DNA from: a bacterium
GTDB lineage: Bacteria; Patescibacteriota; Gracilibacteria; JAHISY01
Direction of reading: 5' to 3'
Length of the DNA stretch: 64,000 nucleotides
Assembly: GCA_021779375.1 (NCBI GenBank)
Contig: JAJYAT010000003.1
Coordinates: 1 to 64,000 of the forward strand
Positions 53,900 to 63,488 of the stretch are shown here, in pieces. The first letter of the stretch is position 1. The number at the start of each line of letters is the position of its first letter. Made by a program: the position numbers and the translations under genes. The notes under the pieces are model-generated. The model was given only the letters and a program-made list of their open reading frames with translations. It was not told the DNA's origin and did not search any database.

Positions 53900-56080
53900 T
53901 CAAAGCTTAAACCTCTTGATTCGGAGGCTATTCGAAATGACCGAGACTGAGCTCAGTGACATGGCGAGACTCGCGAAGATTGGATTCAGTAAGCCCAGCG
54001 CGGCGATAGGAATGCCAATCACATTGTAAACAAAAGCCCAAAATAAATTTTGCTTGATGATGCGGAAAGTTTTTTGCGACAACATCAGTGCAGAAAAAAC
54101 TTTAGCAGGGGAACCTTGCATCAAGACAATATTCCCAGTCTCAATCGCGATATCCGAGCCAGTTCCCATCGCGATTCCGAGATCAGCCTGCGCCAGAGCC
54201 GGTGCGTCATTGATGCCGTCGCCGACGAAGGCGACTTTGTGTCCGGCTTCTTGCAATTTTTGCACTTCAGCAGATTTCGCTTGCGGCAAGATTTCTGCAA
54301 TGACTTTTTTGATTCCAAGCTGTGCAGCGATGGCTTCGGCTGTACGGCGATGGTCGCCAGTCAGCATCACGGTTTCGATGCCCGATTGATTTAGCTTCCG
54401 AATCGCCTCGGCGGAATCGGCTTTGATCGTGTCCATCAGACCGAGCACGCCGATTAGTTGATTGCCGTGAGCGACCAGCAGGGGAGTTTTGCCTTCAGTC
54501 GCAAGCTTGTGAATCACGGCTTCAGCCTGTGCCTCGATTTCGATTTTGCCAGTGCGCAGCATTTTTTCATTGCCCAGGCGCACGGTGGTTTGGTGTTCGC
54601 GGCACTCGGCGATGATTCCTTGTCCGCTGATTTCTTTGAAATTAATCAGTTCGGTCGGCTCAATTTTGCGTTCTTCGCTAAAACGCGCAATCGTCTGTGA
54701 AAGCGGATGGTGCGAAAGTTTCGCGAGACTGTAGGCGACCTTCAAAAGTTTTTCTTCCGGAAAATTAAATGGCACGATGTCTGTAATTTTCGGTTTGCCT
54801 TCAGTGAGTGTGCCAGTCTTGTCGAAAATCACGACATCGATTTGATTCGATTTTTCCAGCGTTTCACCGTTTTTGATTAAGATGCCATTCTTCGCGCCCG
54901 TGCCGGTGCCGACCATGATGGCAGTCGGCGTGGCGAGTCCGAGCGCGCAGGGACACGCAATCACGAGCACGGCGACAGCCGGGATGATGCTCATTTCGAG
55001 ATTACCAGTCAGGAAATACCAAACCAAAAAAGTCAGCAGCGCAATCACCATGACGACTGGTACGAAAATTCCGGCGATTTTATCGGCGAGCTTTTGAATC
55101 GGTGCTTTCGAGCCCTGCGCCTCTTCCACCATTTTGATAATTTGGGCGAGCACGGTGTCATTGCCGACTTTGAGCACGCGAATTTGGAGACTGCCATTTT
55201 GATTCAGCGTCGCGCCAAAAACTTCGTCGCCGATTTTTTTTGTCACCGGCATGCTTTCGCCCGTCAGCATACTTTCATCGAGTGCCGCTGCGCCGGCGAT
55301 GATCATGCCATCGAGCGGAATTTTTTCGCCCGCCTTCACGTGCAGGATGTCGCCGACTTGGATTTCTTCGATCGGTATTTCGAATTCTCTGCCAGCGCGA
55401 ATCACGCGCGCTTTTTTCACCCCGAGCTCGAGCAATTTTTGCAGTGCTTGACCGGCGCGACCCTTGCTGCGCGCTTCCAACCATTTGCCGAGATTTATGA
55501 GCGTGATGATTGCGGCGGCCGCTTCGAAGTAAACGGCTTGTCCGACGAACATCGCCCAAAGACTATAAATCAAGGCCGTCAAAGTTCCGAGCGAAACCAG
55601 ACTGTCCATGTTGAAGCTTAGTCTCAAGAGTTTCTTCCCGGCGCTATGGTGGAAGTGCCAGCCAAACACAAAGACAACGATGGCGGTCAGAATCGCATGA
55701 GTCCACATCAATAAATCTACGCCGAGAATTTCGCTGCCGAGTTTTAATTCACCGAAGAGCATCGTCGAAAAAACCGGTAGGGTGAGCAGCGCTGAGCCGA
55801 GGAAACGGTTACGTGCTTTTTTATCCGCTTGCGCATCTTCCATGGCGGCGTGATTATGATCGTGCTCATTCAGTTCGTGTGCGCCGTAACCAGCCTTTTC
55901 GATCGCCTCGATAATTTTCGCGAGACTCGTAATTTTCTCATCGAATTCAACGGTGGCTTTATTCGTGGCAATATTTACGTTCGCCGCACTCACGCCTGAA
56001 ACCGCCAGTAAGGCATTTTCATTTAATTTCGCGCAGCTGGCGCAAGTCATGCCCGTGATTTTGAGAATTACTTTTGGCAT
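53900..56080 (-). CDS. copA: Copper-translocating P1B-type ATPase
   Basis: GMTCASCAKLNE HMA domain, VIACPCALGLATPTAIMVGTG, DKTGTLTEGKPKI, GDGINDAPALAQAD. Confidence 0.95.
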   Translation of the reverse strand: MPKVILKITGMTCASCAKLNENALLAVSGVSAANVNIATNKATVEFDEKITSLAKIIEAIEKAGYGAHELNEHDHNHAAMEDAQADKKARNRFLGSALLTLPVFSTMLFGELKLGSEILGVDLLMWTHAILTAIVVFVFGWHFHHSAGKKLLRLSFNMDSLVSLGTLTALIYSLWAMFVGQAVYFEAAAAIITLINLGKWLEARSKGRAGQALQKLLELGVKKARVIRAGREFEIPIEEIQVGDILHVKAGEKIPLDGMIIAGAAALDESMLTGESMPVTKKIGDEVFGATLNQNGSLQIRVLKVGNDTVLAQIIKMVEEAQGSKAPIQKLADKIAGIFVPVVMVIALLTFLVWYFLTGNLEMSIIPAVAVLVIACPCALGLATPTAIMVGTGTGAKNGILIKNGETLEKSNQIDVVIFDKTGTLTEGKPKITDIVPFNFPEEKLLKVAYSLAKLSHHPLSQTIARFSEERKIEPTELINFKEISGQGIIAECREHQTTVRLGNEKMLRTGKIEIEAQAEAVIHKLATEGKTPLLVAHGNQLIGVLGLMDTIKADSAEAIRKLNQSGIETVMLTGDHRRTAEAIAAQLGIKKVIAEILPQAKSAEVQKLQEAGHKVAFVGDGINDAPALAQADLGIAMGTGSDIAIETGNIVLMQGSPAKVFSALMLSQKTFRIIKQNLFWAFVYNVIGIPIAALGLLNPIFASLAMSLSSVSVISNSLRIKRFKL

Positions 56081-56093
56081 TTTTAAAATTAAA

Positions 56094-57458
56094 TTAATCA
56101 GTCACGCTGAAGTGACCATTTAGCATTCCCATTCCACAGGAGAATGGCAGATTGCCCGACTCAGTTGGCGTGAATTCCAAGACGTTCAAACCTTCCTTTA
56201 ATTTTTTGCTGAGACCAAGCTTAGGAATCACGACTTCATTTGAGCAGCCGGTGATATTGATGCCCGTGATTTCCCAACGCACAGGCACGCCTTTTTTTAC
56301 TTGAAATTCCGTGGGACTGAAATCCCAATCCACGTCCATTTTGACTATTTGTAGTTCGCTGGTATTAGCGTTGTCGCCGGTAGTATTTGTAGATACTGTC
56401 GCCTCACCGCTATTTTTCCAAAAATCCAGAGTGAAGTTCGAGCCAGTCAAAACCAAACCGGAGTTGAGTGAATAGAGAGCGAAGAAAATTATAATGATGC
56501 CGATTACTCGATTGAGTAAATTAAATTTCTGTTTCTTGGCATAGCTGGAGCCGATGCCGACTGCCAGGAGAGCTGGCAAAGTTCCGAGCGCGAAAGCGCC
56601 CATGATTGCTGCGCCAGTAAGAAAATTGCCCGAAGCGACTGCTGCTAGCTGCATTGATTGTGTGAAGCCGCAGGGTAGAAAAAAAGTCAGTGCGCCGATG
56701 AGGATTGGCGCCAGGTGGTGATTACCGGCTTGGAGTTGACTGATTTTATGCGAGAATATTTTGGGTAGATGAAAACCGAGCTTAGTGATATTTGGCAGGA
56801 TTCCTAAAATTTGCAGACCTATATAGAGCATTACGAGCGCGATTAGGATTGTGAAGTAGCCAGTGAAGGCAACTGAGTAATCGAGCTTGCTGCCAACTAG
56901 TCCCAGAATACCGCCGAGCAAGATGAATCCGCCGATGCGCCCGACATGAAAATAAATATGAGGAAGCGTGCGACTCCAAAAAGGGTGCCGCGTGCTTTCA
57001 TGCACGGGATACATATTGCCGAAGCTCAGCACGATCCCGCCGACCAAAACTAGGCAGGTCGAAAGCGAAGCAACTACTCCGAGTAGCAGCGCAATCATGA
57101 CATTCACTTGGCTGCCGAGGTCAGGAAAAAATTTCGCAATCTCGATTTTCTTGATCAAGAACGCACCGATAGTTACACCGATGATTATTAAAATAATTTG
57201 GAGATAGTCGCGCCAAGTTTTTTTTGTCTGCGGCGCAGGATTTTTCTCTCCCGCCGTAACGACCTGATAGCCGCAACGTTCAATCACTTCGATGATCTTT
57301 TGTCGCGGAACTGCGTCGGAGCAGCGAACTTCGGCTGAGCCGTGACGGTGTGAAACTTCACACTTCTGGACATCATCCAATTTGCTCAATTCGTTTTCCA
57401 GCAAAACCTCGCAGCTTTTGCAGTGCATACCAGCGATGTGGAAAATTTCTTTAGGCAT
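56094..57458 (-). CDS. HMA + TauE/SafE-like membrane + cupredoxin-like fusion
   Basis: GMHCKSCEVLLENEL; multi-TM core; C-terminal FSPTEFQVKKGVPVRWEITG...LPFSCGMGMLNGHF. Confidence 0.85.
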   Translation of the reverse strand: MPKEIFHIAGMHCKSCEVLLENELSKLDDVQKCEVSHRHGSAEVRCSDAVPRQKIIEVIERCGYQVVTAGEKNPAPQTKKTWRDYLQIILIIIGVTIGAFLIKKIEIAKFFPDLGSQVNVMIALLLGVVASLSTCLVLVGGIVLSFGNMYPVHESTRHPFWSRTLPHIYFHVGRIGGFILLGGILGLVGSKLDYSVAFTGYFTILIALVMLYIGLQILGILPNITKLGFHLPKIFSHKISQLQAGNHHLAPILIGALTFFLPCGFTQSMQLAAVASGNFLTGAAIMGAFALGTLPALLAVGIGSSYAKKQKFNLLNRVIGIIIIFFALYSLNSGLVLTGSNFTLDFWKNSGEATVSTNTTGDNANTSELQIVKMDVDWDFSPTEFQVKKGVPVRWEITGINITGCSNEVVIPKLGLSKKLKEGLNVLEFTPTESGNLPFSCGMGMLNGHFSVTD

Positions 57459-57475
57459 TTTTTAAAATTAAAAAA

Positions 57476-57751
57476 TTATTTGCTTTGCGCAATCTTGATT
57501 ACTTTGAGCAGTTCGACCATCATTTCATCCGTCCGCTTAGTATTGTTTTTTTTGATGGCATCTTTGATGCAGCCATTCACATGGCCGTCAAGCAAGCTCT
57601 GGTTCGCGCTGCGAAGTAAACCGATAATCGCCAGATTTTGTTGAATGATGTCGATACAGTATTTGTCCTCCTCAATCATGCGGAAAACTTTGTCGAGTGA
57701 GGATTTGGCTTTTTTCAAAGCGATTGTTGTTTTGGCGGTGTTGTGAGCCAT
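57476..57751 (-). CDS. csoR: CsoR/FrmR-family metal-sensing repressor
   Basis: MIEEDKYCIDIIQQNLAIIGLLRSANQSLLDGHVNGCI, Cys/His/Cys pattern. Confidence 0.88.
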   Translation of the reverse strand: MAHNTAKTTIALKKAKSSLDKVFRMIEEDKYCIDIIQQNLAIIGLLRSANQSLLDGHVNGCIKDAIKKNNTKRTDEMMVELLKVIKIAQSK

Positions 57752-57780
57752 GATAATTTTAGTTAAATTTATTAATACCA

Positions 57781-57799
57781 GTACCTATGGTATAGGTAC
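57781..57799. promoter_or_regulatory. Putative CsoR operator GTACCTA-TGGTA-TAGGTAC
   Basis: Inverted repeat 30 bp upstream of csoR. Confidence 0.6.
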
Positions 57800-57892
57800 C
57801 AGATAGGAATTGCAAGTGGATCGCAAGTGAATTTTTAGCGTTTCCCAAATCAAAATCGGGAGGTTAAAATCAACTTCCTCTTAATTTCACAT

Positions 57893-58477
57893 ATGAACGA
57901 AACAATCCAAAATCTCGCGAAAGCTTTCATCGGCGAAAGCCAGGCACGCAACCGCTACACCTTTTACGCGAAGACAGCGCAAAAAGAAGGTTTCGAACAA
58001 ATCGCCGCAATTTTCGAAGAGACTGCGACGCAGGAGTCTGAGCACGCGAAGTGGCTCATGCGGATGATTCAGGATTTGAAAAAAACTATGACCGAAGATT
58101 TAGCTGAGCTCAAAGTCGAGGTGGGTGCGCCAACAATTTTTGCAACGACCGTAGAGAATTTGCGGGCGGCGATTGCGGGTGAAAATCACGAACACACTGC
58201 GATGTATCCTGAATTTGCGGCAACAGCCGAAAAAGAAGGTTTTCCAGAAATCGCGGCACGGCTGCGGGCGATTGCCAAGGCGGAGATGCACCACGAGGAG
58301 CGTTACAAGAAATTACTGACGGTGCTCGAAAATAATTCTATTTTCAAAAAGACTGAAGAAGTCGAGTGGGTTTGTCGCAAGTGCGGTCACACGCATCGTG
58401 GCTTGACGCCACCAGAGCACTGTCCGAGCTGCGGTCATCCGCCGGAGTATTTTCAGATCAAGTGCGAAAATTTTTGA
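57893..58477 (+). CDS. Rubrerythrin
   Basis: [22 protein letters not shown]...[15 protein letters not shown]-terminal CRKCGH...CPSCGHP rubredoxin-like domain. Confidence 0.95.
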   Translation: MNETIQNLAKAFIGESQARNRYTFYAKTAQKEGFEQIAAIFEETATQESEHAKWLMRMIQDLKKTMTEDLAELKVEVGAPTIFATTVENLRAAIAGENHEHTAMYPEFAATAEKEGFPEIAARLRAIAKAEMHHEERYKKLLTVLENNSIFKKTEEVEWVCRKCGHTHRGLTPPEHCPSCGHPPEYFQIKCENF

Positions 58478-58572
58478 TTTAATCGAGGCGACCAAGTTGG
58501 TCACGTTTAGTTTTGCGGAGGTCTTGCAATTCACAATAATTATGTCAAAATAGTTAGCCTTAATTCAATCCC

Positions 58573-60168
58573 ATGCGAAAAATTTTTGTGACACTCGCGG
58601 CAACGCTGTTTGCGTGCTCGAGCGTGCTCGCTTTTTCTGATGTCAGCTCAGATAATGGATATAAAACAGCGATTGATTATCTCGCGAAGCAGAGAGTCGT
58701 GAGCGGATTCTTCGACGGAGAATTCAAGCCGCAGCAGCGGATCACCCGTGCCGAGTTGGCAAAAATTGTCGTCGGTGCGCGTGGTGAGAGTCCGAGTGTG
58801 CGTGAATTTAGATCTTGTTTCGATGATGTTGCGAACGAGTGGTACGCACGTTTCGTTTGTTTCGCCAAAAATGCGAATTGGCTCAGCGGCTATGCTGACG
58901 GCAAATTTCGACCGGGCGCGGAAGTCAATCGTGCTGAAGCGGCAAAGATCATCGTGAATGCGCTCGGGCTCGCGCTCGATGATTCCGCGACCTTCTCTGA
59001 CGTTGATGTCAGGACTTGGTACGCGCCTTATGCGAACACGGTGCGCGCGCGGAATTTACTGGATGATACGACTTTCGCAGCCAGCACAAAAATCACACGC
59101 GGTGAAGTCGCTCAAATTATTTACCGCACACTTGTCGTCAAAAAATCTGGCGCAACCAAATTCACTTTTGGGTTAATCGCCGGATTCGACACGCAAACCA
59201 AACCGGCGGCGATTATCAGCTCAACGCTTGATTTTGCGAATGCGCAGAATAGTGGTGTTCGGATTACGAAATGGTTTTTTGCAAACTATAAGTGGACCAT
59301 TAAACCAGCGCTCGAATTCAACGGTGGCACTTATTATTTCGCGACGCCGCAAGATTATGTTGCGGCACTTAAGACAATCCAAAAACACTTTACGATTCTT
59401 GGTGTCCACACTCTTGACGCCAGTCTCGCGCAGCTCATCTCCGAATTTCAAAAAGTTTTGGGGCAGTCTTCTGCCGTGATTACGCCGACGATTATTCCAG
59501 CCAAACCGAATACTGCGGTTGGCATCGCGGCGAACTTCACTGGTGTCGATCTCGCGAATGAGTCGGCAGTGGCGGGTAGTGGTGGCGCATTCGCGACACT
59601 CAATAACAGCAAAATCTACATCGGCTACGAAGTGCTCGCTCCGCTCAATTACAATCCGGTCGTCGTGAGCTTCACCAATGGCAGGCAAAATTGGGTGCGC
59701 CGCGATTATGAAACCTCGTCTGACGAAAGTTTGGCTTACGGAATTTTGTGGACGGATGCGAACTCAGCTTTCATTGTCTTTACCTCGCGCGGCATCGAGG
59801 AAAATATTAATTCCGATTTCCGTCGTTTCGCCCGTCTGGGTTGGCTGCCGGATTATGGCCTTGGCAGTGGGCGTCAGATTGCGGTCGTCACGAAAATTAA
59901 TCCGGCTGACGGTAGCGTACAGGCCGCGACTTTTCTCTCGGCGCGTGAACCAAATGGCATGACCAATGCGCTGACGGTCACCGGGCTCAAGATGAATGGC
60001 AGCAATTTAGTCGTTTCAGCTGATACTTGGGTGGCGCCGCGGCGCGTGAACACTCAGCCGATGGACAAAAAATTGTCAGCGAGCAATGAGCCTTTCGCCT
60101 ACGAAATCGAATTCACGCCAAATCTACGGACGGCAGTGCGAGCGGTCGCGCCGAGCTACGGACAATAA
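58573..60168 (+). CDS. Secreted SLH-domain surface protein with unknown C-terminal domain
   Basis: Signal peptide; SLH motifs FSDVSSDNGYKTAIDYLAKQRVVSGFFDGEFKPQQRITRAELAKI etc. Confidence 0.85.
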   Translation: MRKIFVTLAATLFACSSVLAFSDVSSDNGYKTAIDYLAKQRVVSGFFDGEFKPQQRITRAELAKIVVGARGESPSVREFRSCFDDVANEWYARFVCFAKNANWLSGYADGKFRPGAEVNRAEAAKIIVNALGLALDDSATFSDVDVRTWYAPYANTVRARNLLDDTTFAASTKITRGEVAQIIYRTLVVKKSGATKFTFGLIAGFDTQTKPAAIISSTLDFANAQNSGVRITKWFFANYKWTIKPALEFNGGTYYFATPQDYVAALKTIQKHFTILGVHTLDASLAQLISEFQKVLGQSSAVITPTIIPAKPNTAVGIAANFTGVDLANESAVAGSGGAFATLNNSKIYIGYEVLAPLNYNPVVVSFTNGRQNWVRRDYETSSDESLAYGILWTDANSAFIVFTSRGIEENINSDFRRFARLGWLPDYGLGSGRQIAVVTKINPADGSVQAATFLSAREPNGMTNALTVTGLKMNGSNLVVSADTWVAPRRVNTQPMDKKLSASNEPFAYEIEFTPNLRTAVRAVAPSYGQ

Positions 60169-60169
60169 T

Positions 60170-61093
60170 TCAGCCGCGCGCGAAAAACTCCGCCCGGTCG
60201 AATTCGACGAGTGTCGCGTCCCACACGCGCTTGCCAGTTTCCGTCGCGCGCTTGCTTTCGAATTCGACTCCGGCGAAAACTTTTCTTTTGAGAAAATCAT
60301 ATTTGGCAGCGAGTGTCGGACTCTCGCTTTTGATGGCGCGAAAATCGGATCCGTGGAGCACATAGAAATTAAAGCTTTCCGAGAAATCTTCAAACGGATC
60401 AGTCATGGCATAGCCGCTGACGAAATCCTTGCGGTCGGCGAGATAATTTTTTTGGCTCTCGTTGCGCCAGCTCAGCTGATAAAATGCGACGCTCGGATCA
60501 TCGGCGGGTACAGGAATTTTGCCGTCGACGAATTCGCTCGGCGCGAGTGAGTCGCCTTTCAATTTTCCAAGGTCGACGATGTGACCGAGCTCGTGGACGA
60601 GCACGGCTACGATTTCATCGTCACTGAGCTCGCCGCAGCGCAATTCGATGAGGTGTGAATTCGCGAGTCCGCGCGGATTGTGTTTCGCGAAAAATAATTT
60701 CATCGAATCAAGCGAGCTTGTGAGATTTTGCGGCAGCGCTGTGAGGGTGCTCTCGACTAGCGATTTGCAAGTTTCGACTTCAGCAGCGGAGAGTTCAGGT
60801 GTGTTTGCGAGCAAGTCGATTTTCAGATTGCGCGCATCAAATTTGGCGGCGAGATTTTCGACATCGGTGAGCGGGCGTTCGACGGTCGGAACTTTCGGCA
60901 AATCCGGGATGAAGCGATTGGCGGCTTGCGGTGGTTCGCTGGCAAAAATTATCGGCAGCTCAAGTGTGGGCACATTTTCGACCGGGTACAGTTTTTCCTC
61001 CGCGAAAAATCCGAGCGCAGTATGCGTGCCGATGGCGACGGCTGCACAGACGAGCAGAACAAACGCGATTTTTGAAAATTTCAGAGTGGGCAT
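60170..61093 (-). CDS. Membrane-anchored putative zinc metallopeptidase
   Basis: VLVHELGHIVDLG (HExxH) plus N-terminal TM. Confidence 0.6.
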   Translation of the reverse strand: MPTLKFSKIAFVLLVCAAVAIGTHTALGFFAEEKLYPVENVPTLELPIIFASEPPQAANRFIPDLPKVPTVERPLTDVENLAAKFDARNLKIDLLANTPELSAAEVETCKSLVESTLTALPQNLTSSLDSMKLFFAKHNPRGLANSHLIELRCGELSDDEIVAVLVHELGHIVDLGKLKGDSLAPSEFVDGKIPVPADDPSVAFYQLSWRNESQKNYLADRKDFVSGYAMTDPFEDFSESFNFYVLHGSDFRAIKSESPTLAAKYDFLKRKVFAGVEFESKRATETGKRVWDATLVEFDRAEFFARG

Positions 61094-61121
61094 TTCAGCA
61101 CAAAAAGGGACTCAATTTACG

Positions 61122-61160
61122 AAAAAAAAGGCTTTCTGTCAAGTCAGAGAAAGCCTTTTA
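61122..61160. terminator. Hairpin AAAAGGCTTTCT...AGAAAGCCTTTT
   Basis: Inverted repeat with A/T flanks downstream of the S1 gene. Confidence 0.8.
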
Positions 61161-61192
61161 AATCGTATTGATTTCAGGATTTAGTTCACCGC

Positions 61193-62368
61193 TTATTCAT
61201 CTTTTGCGGACTTTTTCTTTTTCGGTTTTTCCTCACCAGCTTCTTCTGTGTCAGCTTTCTTCTCGGTCTTTTTTGCGGAAAGTTTTTTCGGTTTAGCGGC
61301 GTTGGCGAGATCTTTCACTGAAAGCGCGATACGGTGGTCGTCTGGATTGATTTCAATAATTTTCGCCGTCACTGCGTCGCCGACTGCGAATTCGATTTTT
61401 TCCTCGTTTTCCGAGGTGTGCAACAGTCCGCTCACGTCCTCGGTTAATTGTACGAGCGTGCCGAAAGGTGTGATTTTTTCGACTGTGCCATTGACAGTGT
61501 CGCCGACTGAAAACTGCTCAATATTTTTGAGCCACGGATCAGTCGTGAGCCGTTTCATCGAAAGCGAAATTTTGTCTGGGCTGATGCCGATGACCACCGC
61601 TTCCTTTTCTTCACCGACGCGTGCGTAATTCGCTGCGTCCGTCACTTTGCCCCACGCGACTTCGGAGAGATGGACGAGACCTTCGAGTCCGTCACCGAAC
61701 ATGATGAAAATGCCGAAGTTGACGATGCCGGTGACTTTGCCGGAAATTTTCTGACCAACCGAAAGCTTCGAAATGGCAGCGGTGCGTTTCTTCGCAAGTC
61801 CGGCTTTTTCCGACAGAATTAATTTGTTCTCATCCGGTTCGGCGGTGAGGACCTGGACGGTGAATTTTTCGCCGACGAATTTCGCCAGCTTCGACAAAAT
61901 CTCGCTCGCGTTGGCGCCATTCACGCGCGGGTAGTGCTCAGGTGCGAGCTGGCTCACAGGGATGAAAGCGCGGATGCCGTTGAACTCAGTCATGAGTCCG
62001 CCCTTGTTTGCTTCGCGAATCGTGACATCGATTGTTTCGTCCGTGTCGCGCATTTCCTGTAATTTGACCCAGGCTTTTTCACGGCTCGCTTTGCGCAGAC
62101 TTAGGACATAGTAGCCGTCAGCATTTTCCTCCTCGACGACATAAGCTGTGACGTCGTCACCCTCGACTAATTTTTTCGCTGTGTCGAATCCGTCGATTGC
62201 CTCGCGACCGGCGATGATACCGGTGTAAGTGCCGTTGATTTCGACCAAGATTCGGTTGTTCGAAATATTTACAACCTTGCCGGTGACCGGCTGTCCGGGT
62301 TGTGGTGGCGCGGGAATTTCATCCTCGGCCAAAAGCGCAGCCATCGCGCGATTATCTTTTTTACTCAT
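61193..62368 (-). CDS. rpsA: S1-domain RNA-binding protein (ribosomal protein S1-like)
   Basis: Four S1 repeats, e.g. GQKISGKVTGIVNFGIFIMFGDGLEGLVHLSEV. Confidence 0.9.
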   Translation of the reverse strand: MSKKDNRAMAALLAEDEIPAPPQPGQPVTGKVVNISNNRILVEINGTYTGIIAGREAIDGFDTAKKLVEGDDVTAYVVEEENADGYYVLSLRKASREKAWVKLQEMRDTDETIDVTIREANKGGLMTEFNGIRAFIPVSQLAPEHYPRVNGANASEILSKLAKFVGEKFTVQVLTAEPDENKLILSEKAGLAKKRTAAISKLSVGQKISGKVTGIVNFGIFIMFGDGLEGLVHLSEVAWGKVTDAANYARVGEEKEAVVIGISPDKISLSMKRLTTDPWLKNIEQFSVGDTVNGTVEKITPFGTLVQLTEDVSGLLHTSENEEKIEFAVGDAVTAKIIEINPDDHRIALSVKDLANAAKPKKLSAKKTEKKADTEEAGEEKPKKKKSAKDE

Positions 62369-62616
62369 TGTGCGGGGGGTTAAAAAATAAAAGCTTTCTC
62401 ACGATTTCCGCGAATCGGGAAAAAGCCGGTGGATTCTACGGCTAAAAATTTCATTCGTCAAAACTCAGAAACATGGAGCATGTAGCACATAACATGGAAC
62501 ATGGAAGAGGTTTGAAAAGACCCTCTTTTGTAAAGAGGTTGTCGGGAAGATTTAGCAGTTACGAGACTTGAAAATTCGAAAATTTTTTCCAGCTCAAGTC
62601 TAAATAAGTTTCGAGA

Positions 62617-63291
62617 TTAGAATTCACCGCCGCCGAGGCTCTTGGTCGCTTCGATTTGGTTTTTGATCTTGAGCAGCACCGATTTCAAAATGAAGTCCGC
62701 GAATTGCTCGATGCGCGTGAATTCCAGTTCAATTTTCCGTTCCACCAAAAAGTCGCGTGTCACGAAAGTGGTCAGTTTCACGAGGCTCGGGAAAAGCTCA
62801 CCTTCCGGTGAGACGGCAGTCGCGAGTAAGCGCGCCGGCTGAGTCAGCCCGAATTCGAGTAAGCCGAAGCTCCACACATCGAGTGCATTTTTTACTTCGG
62901 GCGGGAAATCGGTGTGGGCGACAAGCGTGCGTTCGCCGACTTTGGGTGCAATCAAAATTTGCGCGTTTTCGCCCAGCACGACCTCGAATTCTTTCTGCGC
63001 CTCAACCTCGACGAGCGCGAGAATTCCGAGAATCAGTCCGGCGGGGATGTTGTGATCGAGGCAGCGCGAAATCAAAATCATCGCGGCGGTATTCGAGCGC
63101 GTTTGTAGAAATTTGCCAATCACTTTCGCCAGGCGGTCGTCTTTGGCGCGGGCTTTGCCTTCCGCTTTTTTTAGCGCCTTTTGCGCTTTTTGGGCTTTGC
63201 GAATTTGCTCGCGAAAAACTTCGTCGGAAATTTCAGCGGCTTTGCCGCCGCCGCTTTCATCGTCAATCGGATTCAGGCTTTCGAGACTCAT
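62617..63291 (-). CDS. Hypothetical protein
   Basis: 224 aa ORF; overlaps the downstream stop/start arrangement of its neighbour. Confidence 0.6.
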   Translation of the reverse strand: MSLESLNPIDDESGGGKAAEISDEVFREQIRKAQKAQKALKKAEGKARAKDDRLAKVIGKFLQTRSNTAAMILISRCLDHNIPAGLILGILALVEVEAQKEFEVVLGENAQILIAPKVGERTLVAHTDFPPEVKNALDVWSFGLLEFGLTQPARLLATAVSPEGELFPSLVKLTTFVTRDFLVERKIELEFTRIEQFADFILKSVLLKIKNQIEATKSLGGGEF

Positions 63292-63488
63292 TCTTCGTTT
63301 TCTTCGAGCTCGTGAATTTTGTCCTCAATTTTGCCCCAAATTCGGCGCGCTTTTTTCTTCAAAAGCTTCTGCGTCTTTTTCGGTGTGAGGCTGAGTCCGA
63401 GCACTGACGCGATGGCGCCGCCAATCACAAGACCGGCGAGCAATTTGCCAGTGGATTTTTTTTCGGGATTTTCGTTCGAGTCAGTCAT
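63288..63488 (-). CDS. YtxH-like small membrane protein
   Basis: GKLLAGLVIGGAIASVLGLSLTPKKTQKLLKKK. Confidence 0.6.
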   Translation of the reverse strand: MTDSNENPEKKSTGKLLAGLVIGGAIASVLGLSLTPKKTQKLLKKKARRIWGKIEDKIHELEENEE

